From assembly GCA_964512645.1 (NCBI GenBank), contig CAZEJS010000008.1, positions 1 through 64,000 on the forward strand: a stretch of DNA of 64,000 nt. The letters are read 5' to 3'. The translations under genes and the position numbers were made by a program. Below, one piece after another: positions 63,054-64,000 of the stretch. Numbering within the stretch: the stretch's first letter is position 1; each line of letters begins with the position of its first letter. The notes below the pieces were generated by a model. It was given only the letters and a program-made list of their open reading frames with translations. It was not told the origin of the DNA and ran no database searches. Source of the stretch: CAZEJS01 sp964512645. GTDB lineage: Bacteria; Actinomycetota; Geothermincolia; Fen-727; Anoxymicrobiaceae.

Positions 63054-63312
63054 CTTCGGCCGAGAAAGCAGGAACGGTTGCCACGATGCGACAACCGATT
63101 ATAGCACTTCCAGGCGGGGTCAGCCGCTTCTGTCAAGCCGACTGAGATACGGAGAAGGGCAGACGCGGCCATCTGGAGCGTCGTGAGAATAATGACGCGC
63201 GCCGGAATCCGCCGAACACGATCGAGGGCAGCGTTTCCGACGCTTCCCGGCGGTAGAGGACCATCCGTTTTCCGCCGATGCGGCCGGCGTTGCTTGTCTC
63301 CACGACCGCGCG
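63054..63312. other. Intergenic region between gene C and the next glycosyltransferase
   Basis: This 259-base stretch holds no gene. It should contain the gene C promoter. I see no clear promoter or terminator in it. Confidence 0.5.
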
Positions 63313-64000
63313 CTACAGGCCGAACCTCGAGCGCTCCATGTAGTGAGTGCCCAGGACCCGGTCGAGAAACCCGATCCGCACGCCGCAGCGCATCATCCTG
63401 GACCAGAGGTTCCAGTCGCCGGGTTCCTCGAGCATCCAGCTCTCCGGGTCGTACCGGAAGAAAGAGAGGCTTGCGTGGTAGAAGACGGACATCCTGCTGA
63501 TCTTCCCGTGAGCGGGCGGGTAAGAACCCAGCTCGGTGAACTTCCCCGGGGCCGTCTCCCATCGTACTTTACCGTAGACCATCTCGTATCCCCCGGACAG
63601 CGCGTGCTCGAGAAGGGAAGCGATATAATCGGGCTCGTACGAGTCGTCGTCGTCGACGGAAGCCAGCCAGTCCCCCCGGGCCATACGTATGCCTTCGTTT
63701 AGCGGGACAACCCCCACGACCCTCCAGCGGCTCCAGGGGTCGTTCGGGCGCTGCCCGCGCTCGGGCAGGTTAACGAAGGAGACGCGCTCGTCGCCGGTGG
63801 CGGCTATGCGCTCGGCGGTATCATCCTCGCAGTGGTCGCCGACGACGAGGACCTCGATGTTTTCATAGGTCTGCGCCAGCACCGAGGGGAGCGTGCGCCT
63901 GGCAAGGAGTTCGGCACGGTTGAATGTAGGTATGACCACCGAGACTAGAGGGTCCGGGGCGTCCGGCCCGCGCTCCGAGCGGGCCCTGGCCAGGAGAGAC
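63313..64000 (-). CDS. GT2 family glycosyltransferase, 5' end outside window
   Basis: The frame stays open to the window edge beyond the GTG at 63939, so the N-terminus is missing. The visible part is a classic GT2 domain: VSVVIPTFNRAELLARRTLPS, then VLVVGDHCEDDT, GVVPLNEGIRMARGDWLASVDDDD (the DXD metal site), and a C-terminal WNLWSRMMRCG. It uses an NDP-sugar to build a surface glycan. It is not related to the cassette genes in detail. Confidence 0.88.
   Translation of the reverse strand, partial: SLLARARSERGPDAPDPLVSVVIPTFNRAELLARRTLPSVLAQTYENIEVLVVGDHCEDDTAERIAATGDERVSFVNLPERGQRPNDPWSRWRVVGVVPLNEGIRMARGDWLASVDDDDSYEPDYIASLLEHALSGGYEMVYGKVRWETAPGKFTELGSYPPAHGKISRMSVFYHASLSFFRYDPESWMLEEPGDWNLWSRMMRCGVRIGFLDRVLGTHYMERSRFGL

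Overview
The window is a high-GC chromosomal segment from what looks like a deep-branching Actinomycetota (Geothermincolia/Aquicultoria-like), probably a metagenome-assembled genome. Evidence for this is the DUF501-Ppx-FtsB/DivIC-MazG-Mfd block, the DciA-like DUF721 gene next to recF, the alanine in the GyrA quinolone pocket, and cell-surface repeats known to me only from such lineages. The lineage call is an inference. A run of 100 Ns at 31845-31944 marks a scaffold join.

Layout. (1) 1-5476: end of a surface repeat protein, an MFS exporter, an ADP-ribosylglycohydrolase, tRNA-Leu(UAA), then Ppx/GppA, DUF501 and a small membrane protein. (2) 5486-15568, all minus strand: a zinc-finger/proline-rich repeat protein, FtsB/DivIC, pyruvate kinase, MazG, a PpiC/SurA-type lipoprotein and Mfd. 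(3) 15768-18227: a cysteine-less thiolase divergent from an internally duplicated CxxC protein. (4) 18336-24305: two related lipoproteins, pth, rplY, prs, glmU, tRNA-Gln and ispE. (5) 24412-29845: a phytoene-dehydrogenase-like flavoprotein, a LarA-like protein and an 847-residue membrane protein whose soluble part reads as a complete but circularly permuted enolase. (6) 30037-32255: an AT-richer AbiE toxin-antitoxin islet beside tRNA-Ile, with repeated copies of the tRNA 3' end. (7) 32326-49486, all minus strand: rtcB, archease, a 1981-residue PAS/GAF histidine kinase, gyrA, gyrB, DUF721, recF, dnaN, dnaA. (8) 49985-56848, plus strand: rpmH, rnpA, yidD, yidC, jag, rsmG, parA, parB, with two parS-like sites in a 1.7-kb gene-free stretch. 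(9) 56862-64000: a HEAT-repeat protein and a surface-glycan locus with three glycosyltransferase genes sharing a 331-bp identical 5' block.

How it fits together. The centre is the replication-origin neighbourhood: dnaA and the gyrase operon run one way and rpmH-to-parB the other, with DnaA-box clusters upstream of dnaA and in the dnaA-dnaN gap. RtcB and archease form an RNA ligase pair. The pth-rplY-prs-glmU-ispE block serves translation, nucleotide, cell-wall and isoprenoid supply. The right end is built for variation: identical inverted and direct repeats at the 5' ends of glycosyltransferase genes, different 3' ends, and a G12 tract upstream.

Most notable are the membrane-linked permuted enolase, the repeat-linked glycosyltransferase cassettes, and a tRNA-Leu in which the near-universal G19-C56 elbow pair appears swapped to C19-G56.
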